A stretch of DNA of 64,000 nt from Bilophila sp964369665 (GCA_964369665.1 CAYJFS010000001.1:248001-312000); one strand, 5' to 3'. Positions 1 through 9,400 are shown, counted from the first letter of the stretch. Made by a program: numbers and translations. The notes: generated by a model from the letters alone, not told the origin.

Positions 1-240
1 GTTCCAGCCAATGGATCCACATGCTTGATTTACTATTCTATCATTTAGTATACTTATTGCTCTAAATATTTTTGATCTACAATCATTTGTTAGCCTTGCC
101 AATATAATTCTTTTTTGCTATCTAGCTCTTTTATCTTTAGCTAAATTCTTATAAGAAAACATGTCTGCATCAAAACTTATTCTTTTTTGGATAACCTCTA
201 TATCAATATGCTTATCTTTTACATCTACTCTAAAAAGCAT
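1..240 (-). pseudogene. Unidentified decayed or interrupted reading frame at window edge
   Basis: Reading the minus strand from the ATG at 238-240 gives 38 residues beginning MLFRVDVKDKHIDIEV and ending in TAG at 124-126. The same frame then stays open to the edge of the window, including a stretch that reads RIILARLTNDCRSKIF. The continuous open frame on both sides of one stop suggests a single gene interrupted by a nonsense mutation, or the two halves of a decayed gene. I do not recognise the protein. The AT-rich composition makes short open frames common, so this is tentative. Confidence 0.3.
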
Positions 241-669
241 AACTTGCTTCTTTATGTTTACTACTTTTTATCCGTCTGCTTTTTATAGTATATCCTTAAT
301 AGAATAATAAAAAATAATCATTACCAAACATATGTTACTTAAAATATTAAAAATATTTAACTATAGTATATTAAAAAAATATGTATAGATTATTGTTTAT
401 TCCTTTCAAATATTATATTAAATATACATATATTATAAAATGAACTTCTGTATAAGACCTTTTTTCTTGCATTATATACAAAGTTGCGATAGGATTTTTC
501 AATTAGCTTTAACGACCTTTAATTTTACAAATCAATTCCTATGCAAAATAAATATATTTTAGAAGCCATAGCTTTTGCTATATGGTTTCTATTGTTGGTT
601 AAATTGTGCATAAAAACTAATGCCAATGTTATTATTCTCTAAACTATCCTTTAACCCATATAGGCTCTT
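241..669. other. Non-coding region upstream of rho, with a hairpin
   Basis: This AT-rich stretch of about 430 bases holds no long reading frame. An imperfect 12-bp hairpin with a TTTT loop lies at 561-590 (AGAAGCCATAGC pairing with GCTATATGGTTTCT, with a two-base bulge and one G-U pair). It falls in what is probably the rho leader. A 33-codon frame at 541-642 is listed separately. No convincing -35/-10 pair was picked out. Confidence 0.4.
541..642 (+). CDS. Possible 33-residue hydrophobic small ORF upstream of rho
   Basis: ATG at 541 opens a 33-codon frame ending in TAA at 640-642. The product would be MQNKYILEAIAFAIWFLLLV followed by a short polar tail, a plausible single membrane helix. 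It ends 27 bases before the rho start, so it could be a leader peptide or a small membrane protein. There is no clear Shine-Dalgarno sequence before the ATG, and the 561-590 hairpin lies inside the frame, so this may be chance. It has no sequence similarity to the E. coli rho leader peptide that I can see. Confidence 0.2.
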   Translation: MQNKYILEAIAFAIWFLLLVKLCIKTNANVIIL

Positions 670-1971
670 ATGAGGAAAAAGAAAAATCCACCAGTTGAAG
701 ATACTCAAGACGGCTTAACCATGAGTCTAACTGAACTAAAAACAATGTCTATGCCAGACCTAATGGAACTTGCAGAAGAATATTCTATCGACAATGCAAG
801 TGCAATGCGAAAACAAGAACTCATTTTTAGCCTTCTTCAAGCATGTGCATCAAGAAGTGGTGCAATCTATGGAGACGGTGTTCTAGAAATCCTTCCTGAT
901 GGGTATGGCTTTCTACGCTCACCTTTATCTAGCTATATGCCAGGCCCTGATGATATTTATGTATCACCTTCTCAAATTCGAAGATTTCATCTCCGTAAAG
1001 GAGATATTGTTTCTGGACAAATACGCCCCCCTAAAGAAGGTGAACGCTACTTTGCTTTATTAAAAGTAAAAGAAATTGGATATGAAACACCTGATAATGC
1101 CAAACATATAGTTCTTTTTGACAACTTAACACCTATTTATCCTGATCGGCGTCTCATTATGGAAAATGGAGATAAAAATTACTCTTGTCGAGTTATTGAT
1201 CTTATGTCCCCTATTGGAAGAGGACAGCGTGGTCTAATTGTTGCACCACCAAGAACAGGAAAAACAACGCTGTTACAAAACATAGCAAACTCAATCAATG
1301 CAAACAATCCTGATATCTGTCTTATAGTTTTACTTATTGATGAACGTCCAGAAGAAGTTACAGACATGGAACGCACAGTTAAAAATGCAGAAGTCATTAG
1401 CTCTACATTTGATGAACCACCACAGCGACATGTACAAGTTTGTGAAATGGTACTTGAAAAAGCAAAAAGACTTGTTGAGCGTAAAAAGGATGTTGTTATA
1501 CTCTTAGACTCTATTACACGTCTTGGTAGAGCATATAATGCTGTTACACCTTCCTCTGGCAGAATATTATCTGGAGGACTTGATGCTAATGCACTTCAAA
1601 GACCTAAACGTTTTTTAGGTGCAGCAAGAAATATTGAAGGCGGCGGTAGTCTTACAATTATTGCTACAGCACTTATTGATACAGGTTCACGTATGGATGA
1701 AATTATCTTTGAAGAATTCAAGGGTACAGGAAACATGGAAATATATCTTGATCGTCATCTTGCTGAAAAACGCGTCTTTCCTGCTATTGATATTAATAGA
1801 ACTGGGACACGTAAAGAGAATCTTTTATTACCAGAAGATGTACTTAATCGTGTTTGGATCCTCAGAAAAATTCTTTCTCCGATGTCTTCTATTGATGGCA
1901 TGGAGTTTTTATTAGGTAAAATGCGTGCAACATCATCAAATAATGAGTTCATAAACGCTATGAGTAAATAA
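670..1971 (+). CDS. rho: Transcription termination factor Rho
   Basis: Hexameric RNA helicase that loads on untranslated RNA and terminates transcription. The 433-residue length is near the usual size of about 420. An N-terminal helical region (about residues 15-60) is followed by a cold-shock-like RNA-binding domain with GYGFLRSP. The RecA-like motor has its P-loop APPRTGKTT at about 192-200, a Walker B region VVILLDSITRLGRAYN, and the Q/R-loop stretch through FKGTGNMEI. The ATG at 670 has no strong ribosome-binding site. A second ATG at 721 (MSLTELKTM) is an alternative start. It is monocistronic and faces nifS tail to tail, with no clear intrinsic terminator between them. Confidence 0.97.
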   Translation: MRKKKNPPVEDTQDGLTMSLTELKTMSMPDLMELAEEYSIDNASAMRKQELIFSLLQACASRSGAIYGDGVLEILPDGYGFLRSPLSSYMPGPDDIYVSPSQIRRFHLRKGDIVSGQIRPPKEGERYFALLKVKEIGYETPDNAKHIVLFDNLTPIYPDRRLIMENGDKNYSCRVIDLMSPIGRGQRGLIVAPPRTGKTTLLQNIANSINANNPDICLIVLLIDERPEEVTDMERTVKNAEVISSTFDEPPQRHVQVCEMVLEKAKRLVERKKDVVILLDSITRLGRAYNAVTPSSGRILSGGLDANALQRPKRFLGAARNIEGGGSLTIIATALIDTGSRMDEIIFEEFKGTGNMEIYLDRHLAEKRVFPAIDINRTGTRKENLLLPEDVLNRVWILRKILSPMSSIDGMEFLLGKMRATSSNNEFINAMSK

Positions 1972-2039
1972 TAGCCCTTCTTAAAAACTAATATTTATAC
2001 TACCAATGTTATCCACAAAATAAAACAACACATTTACTG

Positions 2040-3197
2040 TTAATCTTTAAATGGAGAAATATTTCTTAACCTTTTGATAATAGGTGGCAACTCTTTAATA
2101 ACAGTACTAATTTCTTCTTCTGTAGAATACCTTGAAAGAGAAAACCTTATAGATCCATGTGCATATGTAAAAGGAATACCCATAGCACGCAATACATGTG
2201 ATGGCTCCAAACTACCTGATGTACAAGCAGAGCCAGAGCTTGCGCAAATACCATGTTGATCCATTAATAAAAGTATGGCTTCACCCTCTACATTTTTAAA
2301 TGAAATATTAGTAGTATTTGATAATCGATTATCTGGATCACCATTGACTATAGTATCTGGAATACTATCTAATATCTTCTGCTCTAACCGATCTCGAAGA
2401 GCTTGCACTTTGCTATAAACGTTTGTTTTTAGAGACTGCTGTGCTAATTCACAAGCTTTACCAACGCCAATAATATAAGGAACATTTTCTGTTCCAGCAC
2501 GACGGTTATACTCCTGATGTCCACCTCGTAAAAAGGGCCTAAAACGTGTGCCCTTTTTTATATAAAGGATACCAATACCCTTAGGTGCATGAATCTTATG
2601 TCCTGAAAAAGATGCATAATCTATAGGCATAGATGAAAAATCCATAGCTATTTTCCCAGCAGCTTGTACAGCATCTGTATGAAATAACACGCCTTTCTCA
2701 TGTACAATTTCAGAAACTTCTTTAATTGGAAAAACTGTTCCTGTCTCATTGTTAGCATACATAATGGAGACAAGTGCTGTGTTATTTTTTATAGATGTTT
2801 TTAGTGCATCTAGATAAAGCTGACCTTTACTATCTACATCTAAGTAAGTAATATCATAACCTTTTGTCTCAAGATGATTATATAAAGAAAGGATAGCAGA
2901 ATGTTCTACTCTTGTTGTAATAAGATGCCTTTTTTCAGGATATAGCTGTATAGCAGACAAAATAGCAGCAGCATCACTCTCTGTACCACATGATGTAAAG
3001 ATAACTTCTTCTAAACTAGCACCAATAAGTTCTGCTACTTTCTCCCTTGCCTGCTCAATATCACTTCCAACTTGTCCACCAAATGTATGCATACTTGATG
3101 CATTACCATAATATTCAGAAAAAAATGGCATCATAGCTTCAACAACTTCAGGTGCAACAAATGTTGTAGCATTATTATCAAGATATATAGGTTTCAT
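2040..3197 (-). CDS. nifS: Cysteine desulfurase NifS
   Basis: PLP enzyme that removes sulfur from L-cysteine and passes it as persulfide to an Fe-S scaffold. It has 385 residues. Visible features are the GTESD phosphate-binding turn (71-75), His99 in the VEH motif, the PLP lysine K201 in SGHKIHAPKG and the catalytic Cys325 in the short SGSACTSG loop typical of the NifS/IscS group. Its start overlaps the nifU stop in an ATGA arrangement at 3194-3197, so the two are translationally coupled. No nitrogenase genes lie in the window, so the pair probably serves general Fe-S assembly. Confidence 0.95.
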   Translation of the reverse strand: MKPIYLDNNATTFVAPEVVEAMMPFFSEYYGNASSMHTFGGQVGSDIEQAREKVAELIGASLEEVIFTSCGTESDAAAILSAIQLYPEKRHLITTRVEHSAILSLYNHLETKGYDITYLDVDSKGQLYLDALKTSIKNNTALVSIMYANNETGTVFPIKEVSEIVHEKGVLFHTDAVQAAGKIAMDFSSMPIDYASFSGHKIHAPKGIGILYIKKGTRFRPFLRGGHQEYNRRAGTENVPYIIGVGKACELAQQSLKTNVYSKVQALRDRLEQKILDSIPDTIVNGDPDNRLSNTTNISFKNVEGEAILLLMDQHGICASSGSACTSGSLEPSHVLRAMGIPFTYAHGSIRFSLSRYSTEEEISTVIKELPPIIKRLRNISPFKD

Positions 3198-4036
3198 ACA
3201 GAAACCTCTTCAACAATAATATCACCATCAACATGCTCACGTAATATTTTTTCAACAAATTCTGATAAAGTAAGCTGGCGAGATTGACACCCTGTACAAT
3301 TGCCACGTAAAGCAACAGAAACAAGTAAGCCATTAATATCTACAAGCTCAATACGTCCACCATCTCCTTGAAGTACTGGCTGTATTTCTTGTTCTATCAC
3401 ATCCATAACTTTTTGCATACGTTGAATATTTGTAAGCTTTTTCTTTGGAAGTATTGGCTGTTTTTGGACAATACCTTGTGACTCATCAATAATTTTTTGT
3501 ATATCTACTATACAGTCTCCACATCCACCACCAGCTTTTGTATAGTTTGTAACTTCATCTACAGAAGAAAGTGCATTTTCTTTTACAATATTCTGTATAA
3601 GTTCTTCTGAAACACCAAAACACCTACACACAATATGCTCATCATGACAATGTGGACCTGATGTAACTTCACCTCTCCAGTTACGTAATGCAGCTTCAAG
3701 TGCTTCTTCTCCCATAACAGAACAATGTATTTTTTCTCTAGGAAGGCCACCAAGCTGAGCTGCAATATCTTTATTAGTTATCTTTGATGCTTCATCAACA
3801 GTTTTACCCTTAAGCATTTCTGTAAGTACAGAACTTGATGCAATAGCACTAGCACAACCAAATGTAAGAAATGAAGCATCTTCTATTACATCATCATTAT
3901 TAATTTTTAAAAAGAGCTTTAGTGCATCTCCACAGGAGAGACTACCAATCTCTCCAACAGCATTAGCTCCAGGAAGTTCTCCAGAATTTTTAGGCTTAAG
4001 AAAAAGCTCTTTAACAGTATCTGTATATTCCCACAT
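3194..4036 (-). CDS. nifU: Fe-S cluster scaffold NifU
   Basis: Three-part Fe-S assembly scaffold, 280 residues from the chosen start. The N-terminal IscU-like domain carries its three cysteines in SLSCGDA, TFGCASA and KIHCSVM. The middle is a Bfd-like [2Fe-2S] domain with CRCFGVS and GGGCGDC. The C-terminal NifU domain has GNCTGCQ. I chose the ATG at 4034-4036 (MWEYTDTVKELF) because GGAGG lies just upstream. A longer frame to 4066 lacks that support. It is the first gene of the nifU-nifS pair. Confidence 0.95.
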   Translation of the reverse strand: MWEYTDTVKELFLKPKNSGELPGANAVGEIGSLSCGDALKLFLKINNDDVIEDASFLTFGCASAIASSSVLTEMLKGKTVDEASKITNKDIAAQLGGLPREKIHCSVMGEEALEAALRNWRGEVTSGPHCHDEHIVCRCFGVSEELIQNIVKENALSSVDEVTNYTKAGGGCGDCIVDIQKIIDESQGIVQKQPILPKKKLTNIQRMQKVMDVIEQEIQPVLQGDGGRIELVDINGLLVSVALRGNCTGCQSRQLTLSEFVEKILREHVDGDIIVEEVSV

Positions 4037-4520
4037 GCTACTTACCTCCATTAAGGTATAAAACACTTTAACTATATTTTATTCTTATTATTATATTTAT
4101 ATAGCTTCCAAATAAATAGGTAGTAAGATACGCCCAAATGATCCTTATGAAAAGAGCTTAAAAAAAACTCGACCTTGTGAAAAAAACAACACTATGTCAT
4201 CTATGACAACTTTTTATAAAATTTAGTACAATATTATTTTACTTACCCAATATAAAATCATATTTTCTTTAAAAAATTTATTATAATTAGTTCACAATGA
4301 CTCACAAAAACATTTATTTTATTATTATACATATAATCCAGTAGAATACCTATTTAGATATAAAAAATAAAAAAAATTTTAAGCCAACAAGATCTCTGAG
4401 TAACAATCTTCGATAACCAAAAAATTTTCCAAATAACTATCGTACTATCTTAAATAAAAGATACTTAAATAATATGTTATATTTTTAAATTATATTCTCT
4501 TTATATACAACTCTTTCAGT
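4037..4520. other. Intergenic region between ruvC and nifU
   Basis: About 480 AT-rich bases lie upstream of nifU and downstream of ruvC. No gene-length frame was recognised on either strand. The one distinctive element is the short palindrome at 4195-4208, listed separately. Confidence 0.4.
4195..4208. promoter_or_regulatory. Short palindrome upstream of nifUS, possible operator
   Basis: TGTCAT-CT-ATGACA is a perfect 6-2-6 inverted repeat about 160 bases upstream of the nifU start. It is too short and lacks a T-tract, so it is not a terminator. It could be a binding site for a dimeric regulator of Fe-S biogenesis, but I cannot assign a family, and a palindrome of this size can occur by chance. 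Confidence 0.2.
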
Positions 4521-5033
4521 TCAAATTGCATTTTTTTGTATATATTTAGAAAACTTTCTAACAGTAAGATGACAAATAGCTATAGCTAATGCATCGCTAG
4601 TATCTGCAGACCAATTATTAGACTTGATTCCAAGAAGTCTCCCAACCATAAAGTTCACCTGATCTTTCGTAGCACTACCATGGCCAACAATTGTCTTTTT
4701 TATAGTTGTTGGCTCATAGTCCTGAACAGAAAGACCTTGACTTGAACAAGCTACAAGAGCAGCACCTCTAGCTTGCCCAAGTTTTAGTGCTGTCAAAGCA
4801 TTATATGCTGTAAAAACTTGCTCTACCGAAGCCTCCACAGGCTTATATTTAATAATAATTAAAGATAATTCATGAAATATATATGCTAAGCGATCTGCAA
4901 AAGAGTTTTTAGCTATAGGTTTAATGACACCACAGTCAACTAAATTCAAAACACCAGAGGAATCAGCCACAATGCCCCATCCTGTATTACGAGAACCTGG
5001 ATCAATACCAATAACAGTAAAACTTTGTTTCAT
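4521..5033 (-). CDS. ruvC: Holliday junction resolvase RuvC
   Basis: Endonuclease that resolves Holliday junctions with RuvAB. It has 170 residues, the normal length. The RNase H-like fold shows the first acidic residue in GIDPGSRNTGWG, the glutamate in ASVEQVF and the C-terminal pair in SADTSDALAIAICH. It lies downstream of yebC on the same strand, the common yebC-ruvC arrangement. ruvA and ruvB are not adjacent here. Confidence 0.96.
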   Translation of the reverse strand: MKQSFTVIGIDPGSRNTGWGIVADSSGVLNLVDCGVIKPIAKNSFADRLAYIFHELSLIIIKYKPVEASVEQVFTAYNALTALKLGQARGAALVACSSQGLSVQDYEPTTIKKTIVGHGSATKDQVNFMVGRLLGIKSNNWSADTSDALAIAICHLTVRKFSKYIQKNAI

Positions 5034-5095
5034 AATACTATACAGTAAACAACCTTAATTTAAATACATTGGTATTTATATATCTGACTAACCTA

Positions 5096-5839
5096 CTAAA
5101 GACTCAAATCTAAATCTTCACTAATCTCTATGTTAGAATAAACTCTTTGTACATCATCACAATCTTCAAGATTTTCAAGAAATTTAACAACTTTCCTGGC
5201 AATCTCCTTATCAATAATAGCAATAGTATTCTGTGGTATCATGGATAATTCTGCTGACTGTATTTGTATTCCAGAGGATTCAAAGAACTCCTGTACAGCA
5301 TTAAATTTTTCTATACTTGTATGAATTTCCCAAGTTTCACCTTCATCATGAAAATCATCTGCACCAGATTCTAATGTTACCTCCATAATCTTGTCTTCAG
5401 AATATATTTCCTTATTAAGAAGAATAATACCTGTACGCTCAAACATCCAACTTACACAACCAGTTTCCCCCATTGAACCACCATTTTTTGTTAAAATATG
5501 GCGTATGTCTGCAACAGTTCTATTACGGTTATCTGTGGCAGCCTCTATAATTACAGCAATACCACCAGGAGCATACCCTTCATAAGTAACTTCTATAAGA
5601 TCTCCACCAGCTTCTTGTCCTGTCCCTTTACGTATAGCAGCTTCTATTTTATCTTTTGGAAGATTAACAGATTTAGCTGCAGCTATAGCTGCACGTAAAC
5701 GTGGATTGCCTGCTGGATCACCACCACTTTTTGCTGCAATAATAATTTCTTTAGCAGCCTTAGTAAATTCTTTACCTCGCTTTGCATCCTGCCTTCCTTT
5801 ACGATGCTGAATATTAGCCCATTTACTATGCCCAGCCAC
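5096..5839 (-). CDS. yebC: YebC/PmpR family protein (TACO1-like)
   Basis: 247-residue YebC family member. Bacterial homologues have been described as transcriptional regulators and as translation factors that relieve ribosome stalling. The N-terminus MAGHSKWANIQHRKGRQDAK and the following AAKSGGDPAGNPRLR region are hallmarks of the family. A strong GGGGGG-type ribosome-binding stretch precedes the ATG (5840-5850 on the opposite strand). It sits between rlmE and ruvC in a minus-strand operon. Confidence 0.95.
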   Translation of the reverse strand: MAGHSKWANIQHRKGRQDAKRGKEFTKAAKEIIIAAKSGGDPAGNPRLRAAIAAAKSVNLPKDKIEAAIRKGTGQEAGGDLIEVTYEGYAPGGIAVIIEAATDNRNRTVADIRHILTKNGGSMGETGCVSWMFERTGIILLNKEIYSEDKIMEVTLESGADDFHDEGETWEIHTSIEKFNAVQEFFESSGIQIQSAELSMIPQNTIAIIDKEIARKVVKFLENLEDCDDVQRVYSNIEISEDLDLSL

Positions 5840-5868
5840 TATACCCCCCTAAAACAAAATCAACTATT

Positions 5869-6465
5869 CTAACCTTTATTATTAAAATATTTTCCAAGAT
5901 AAAAGACCTCTTTACTTTCTGGTCTTGAACTTTTAGGCTTAAAAAAAGAAACTTTTGTAAAAACTTTTTTCATTTCACAAACAAAATCTGCCACATCTGG
6001 ACCCATAAAAATTTTAACAACAAAGCTACCACCTTTTAGCAAAAGATCCTTAGAAAGTGCAAGGGCCTCCATAGATAAATCTAGAGATCTTGCTTGATCT
6101 ATAAATGCTGTCCCTGTTGTCTTTGGAGCCATATCACTCATAATTATATCAAAAGGTGCACACTCTTTTAACTTCTCTTCAAAATTGCTAGAACGATGAA
6201 AAATATCTTCTACATATAATGTAACATTTATGGGCATATCAATATGTATTTTCTGAATATCACAAGATAATATTCTACCTTGTAGTCCAACACGCTGAGC
6301 AGCATACATTGTCCATGATCCTGGAGCTGAACCAAGGTCTAAAACATTCATACCTTTATGAAATAATACAAACTTTCTATCTAACTCTTTAAGTTTATAT
6401 ATAGATCGTGCAGGATAAAGCTCTTTTTTAGCTTTATGGAAGTAATAGTCCTGATACTGTTTCAT
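5869..6465 (-). CDS. rlmE: 23S rRNA 2'-O-ribose methyltransferase RlmE (FtsJ)
   Basis: SAM-dependent methyltransferase expected to modify the 23S rRNA A-loop uridine. The 198-residue length suits the family. The SAM-binding motif is VLDLGSAPGSWTMYA, the catalytic-region aspartate lies in DIIMSDMAPKTTG, and the K-D-K-E set is completed by FVVKIFMGPD and SSRPESKEVFYLG. It is the first gene of the rlmE-yebC-ruvC run, 29 bases before yebC. Confidence 0.94.
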   Translation of the reverse strand: MKQYQDYYFHKAKKELYPARSIYKLKELDRKFVLFHKGMNVLDLGSAPGSWTMYAAQRVGLQGRILSCDIQKIHIDMPINVTLYVEDIFHRSSNFEEKLKECAPFDIIMSDMAPKTTGTAFIDQARSLDLSMEALALSKDLLLKGGSFVVKIFMGPDVADFVCEMKKVFTKVSFFKPKSSRPESKEVFYLGKYFNNKG

Positions 6466-6551
6466 ATATTATATCAATTATAGTATTATTATTGGTAATA
6501 AATGTTAGAGTGAAAATTTATTTGCTATAACAATATAATAGGTATTCATTT

Positions 6552-8120
6552 ATGCTAAATAATCGAAAATCAAACGCTAATATCCCTGATAGAATACCTA
6601 TATTAGACGAATTAAAACGAAAAAAAACATTGACTTCTTTTTATACACAAAACACATTTAAAGATATATTTGGAATGCCAATATCTTTAAATAGTAGTGA
6701 CAATAAACCAATTTTACTACTTGGAATTGGAGCATTCCCTACAAAACTCCAACTGTTACTATCAAGTCAAACCAAACAAAAAACAATATATTGGATTGAA
6801 TGTCCAGATTTTGAAAAACAAATGCCTAAAAATTGGCATAAAGCCATTCCAGAATCATGGAAAAAATGTACATTAGAAGAAATACTTCCACATAGTTCAA
6901 CACTCCATATATACAAATATTTACCTGCCTACCAGCTATTTTCAAACTTTTGGGGGCCTATTATAGGTAAACTTCAACAAAAAATTTTAAGTATCCACAG
7001 TAGATTATTTCATAACAATACAGTTGTTATTCCCACATCAGAAGATAAACTATTATCATATGAACTTATTTCAGCCTGTAAAAATGTTGGCCTTACACCT
7101 ATACCTGTTCCACTAACAAACACTATAGATAAAAATATTACTCTTATCAAAGAAATAAACCCTTTCTTTTTATTTTCTGTTAACTTACAAGGTCTTGATA
7201 AAGATGGTCTTATTTTTCGACTACTACAAGCTATGAATATTCCAGTAGCTCTTTGGTTTGTAGACAACCCTTGGAATATATTATCATCGTTATCTCTACC
7301 TTGGTGGAAAGAATCCATAATTTTTGTAACAGATGCAAGCTTTGTTCAAGAATTAAAATCTTATGGTGCACTTCATGTCCATCATCTTCCATTAGCAGCA
7401 TGGGAAAACTCCATACAAACTCCAAACAAAACATCTAATTTTTCTAAGCCGATACTTTTTATCGGAAGAACTTCATTTCCAAATAAAAATCAATTTTTTT
7501 CTGGATGCAAAACTCCAAAAAATATTCTTAAAGAAGCATATATAAGACTTTATGAGAATGATCTTCCAGACTTCCATTGGTGGATAAAAAAACTTGAAAC
7601 ATTGCAACTTTGGCCAGGTAAATATATGCGAAATGCAAGTTATGCTACAGAAACACTATCATTATTTCGCCGTATACAATGGCTCTCAAATTCTTCAAGT
7701 ATAGGTTTAACTATTTTTGGAGATACAAACTGGAAAAATTATTTACCTAACACAATTGAACTCAACACACCCATAGACTATTATACAAGTGTTCCACAAA
7801 CTATAAAAAAAGCAAAATATAACTTAAATATTACAAGCCTATTACTTCCTGCAGCTCTTACACAAAGACATTTTGACGTATGGACCTTTGGAGGATTTTT
7901 ACTTACTGATGCAACAGCAGGCCTACATATATTCCCAAAAGAACTTGTAGAACCTATAGCTATATCTAAACCTGACCAAATCATAAAGTATATTGAACGT
8001 ATTGAAAAAGATTCTTCTCTTCGAACAACACTTATGTATGCATGGAAACAATATCTTCTAAAAAAACATACTTACTCTATCCGGATACAAAAAATCTTAT
8101 CAATCATAGACAAGGTGTAA
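6552..8120 (+). CDS. Glycosyltransferase, CgeB-like
   Basis: 522-residue protein of the CgeB/Glyco_trans_1_2 type. The C-terminal third holds the family signature region: SIGLTIFGDTNWKNYL, then YTSVPQTIKKAKYNLNI, then HFDVWTFGGFLLTDATAG, where the acceptor or nucleotide-sugar site would form. The middle part with VALWFVDNPWNIL matches the DUF3880-like N-terminal half common in Desulfovibrio homologues. No signal peptide or membrane helix, so cytoplasmic. It is followed 14 bases later by a second transferase-like gene, and the pair probably modifies LPS or another glycan. The substrate cannot be read from sequence. Confidence 0.75.
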   Translation: MLNNRKSNANIPDRIPILDELKRKKTLTSFYTQNTFKDIFGMPISLNSSDNKPILLLGIGAFPTKLQLLLSSQTKQKTIYWIECPDFEKQMPKNWHKAIPESWKKCTLEEILPHSSTLHIYKYLPAYQLFSNFWGPIIGKLQQKILSIHSRLFHNNTVVIPTSEDKLLSYELISACKNVGLTPIPVPLTNTIDKNITLIKEINPFFLFSVNLQGLDKDGLIFRLLQAMNIPVALWFVDNPWNILSSLSLPWWKESIIFVTDASFVQELKSYGALHVHHLPLAAWENSIQTPNKTSNFSKPILFIGRTSFPNKNQFFSGCKTPKNILKEAYIRLYENDLPDFHWWIKKLETLQLWPGKYMRNASYATETLSLFRRIQWLSNSSSIGLTIFGDTNWKNYLPNTIELNTPIDYYTSVPQTIKKAKYNLNITSLLLPAALTQRHFDVWTFGGFLLTDATAGLHIFPKELVEPIAISKPDQIIKYIERIEKDSSLRTTLMYAWKQYLLKKHTYSIRIQKILSIIDKV

Positions 8121-8134
8121 CAAGGAAATGAATT

Positions 8135-9094
8135 ATGAGAGAATCTTCTGCTGTAGATGTTGCTATTAATGTTTTTGCAAAACCATATCAAACAGCACTT
8201 TCTATTCTTTCTTTACTTAAACAATCAAAATCAACTATTGACACTATTTATTTCCAATTTGAACCATATGGCTCACAATATGACAATTGTTCTCCTTATA
8301 TAATTGCAGAATATATCCATGAACAAGCTATCTGTTTTCAACCACAGCAATGGATAGCATTACAACCTGTAAATATTTCTAAAACTAATGATCCAAAATA
8401 TAGATATGCTATTCGATATCAATATGCCTGGGAACATACAAATAAAAAATATCTTTTTATTATGCACAATGATGTCTTTTTTCTTAAAGATATCATTACA
8501 GATATGATCAAAAATATAGGTGATGCTATCGCTATTGGAAAAATTGGACAATGTTGGAACTGCCCTGCTGCTAACCATTATATTATGGAGCAACTCGTAC
8601 CTAAACATGTTCCTTGTAATCCCCAAAATTACCAAGACTTTCATCCTACTTTTTCAGATCTTAAAAAAATCTATGATATAGCTATAAAAAAAAATATTTT
8701 TGTTCGACCCTATCCAGAAGGATGGAAAGAAAATTTCCATAACCAACCATGGCCTCTTCCAGAATGTAGGGTCAATGAATGGGCTTGCCTTATCAACATG
8801 GAACAAGCAGTTCCACTAACAATCCCTTCTGGTCCAGGATTTCCTTTTGGTGGCTTCCAAAAATGTGGACCAATCTGTCTTGATACAGGTGTTGCATGGT
8901 TTAGGTCCATGCATCAACAAAAAAAATATGCTTGCCATATGGACATACATTCCTATGTACAGCACTGGGTAGGTAGTGGAAAAATGGACAAAAAAAAATA
9001 CCTCTATGCTGAAGAACATGCTTGCTACTTACTTACAAAACATTTTCCTGACTTTGTGTATTGGTGTAAACAAAAAAATATACATATTTTATAA
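8135..9094 (+). CDS. Probable GT-A-like glycosyltransferase
   Basis: 319-residue protein without a precise family assignment. The N-terminus (VAINVFAKPYQTALSILSLL) looks like the start of a GT-A fold, and FIMHNDVFFLKDII resembles the DXD-type metal/nucleotide site after a beta strand. The rest is rich in aromatic residues and Cys. It follows the CgeB-like gene by 14 bases with its own AAGGAA ribosome-binding site, so the two are co-transcribed. Two runs of nine A occur inside it (8686-8694 and 8990-8998). The glycosyltransferase role is inferred from motif and neighbour. Confidence 0.6.
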   Translation: MRESSAVDVAINVFAKPYQTALSILSLLKQSKSTIDTIYFQFEPYGSQYDNCSPYIIAEYIHEQAICFQPQQWIALQPVNISKTNDPKYRYAIRYQYAWEHTNKKYLFIMHNDVFFLKDIITDMIKNIGDAIAIGKIGQCWNCPAANHYIMEQLVPKHVPCNPQNYQDFHPTFSDLKKIYDIAIKKNIFVRPYPEGWKENFHNQPWPLPECRVNEWACLINMEQAVPLTIPSGPGFPFGGFQKCGPICLDTGVAWFRSMHQQKKYACHMDIHSYVQHWVGSGKMDKKKYLYAEEHACYLLTKHFPDFVYWCKQKNIHIL

Positions 9095-9400
9095 TAAAAA
9101 ATGTAATTATATCTTTAAAGTATTTCTTTAAAATTATATACCTACAATAATATTGTAACGTTGTTTTCTTGTATATTTTAATTACACCATATACCCTGAC
9201 CACTAAATTTTAATCTACTAGACTTATACAGTAAAAATTATTAAGTTAGTTTACAAAATTTAGATTTAATATACTAAAAACACATACAATCTATAATTTT
9301 TAGTATTTATGAAAATCATAATTAGTAAGATTTAATAAAAATTCTAAATTTTACTAAAAATGTTAACTTTATCTATAAAGTATGGGAATGGAGAAAATAT
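9095..9400. other. Intergenic region upstream of desulfoferrodoxin
   Basis: 306 AT-rich bases with no reading frame of note. A perfect 10-bp inverted repeat (ATACTAAAAA / TTTTTAGTAT) with a 16-base loop lies at 9271-9306. It could be a weak terminator for the transferase pair or part of the dfx promoter region. No clear promoter was identified. Confidence 0.35.

Noticed and set aside
541..642. Homology of the rho-leader mini-ORF to E. coli rhoL
   Set aside because: Only the length is similar; the sequences share nothing obvious.
670..1971. Other-frame ORFs inside rho (for example 1179-1397 minus and 1619-1915 plus)
   Set aside because: They lie wholly inside a well-conserved gene, have no ribosome-binding site and no family features.
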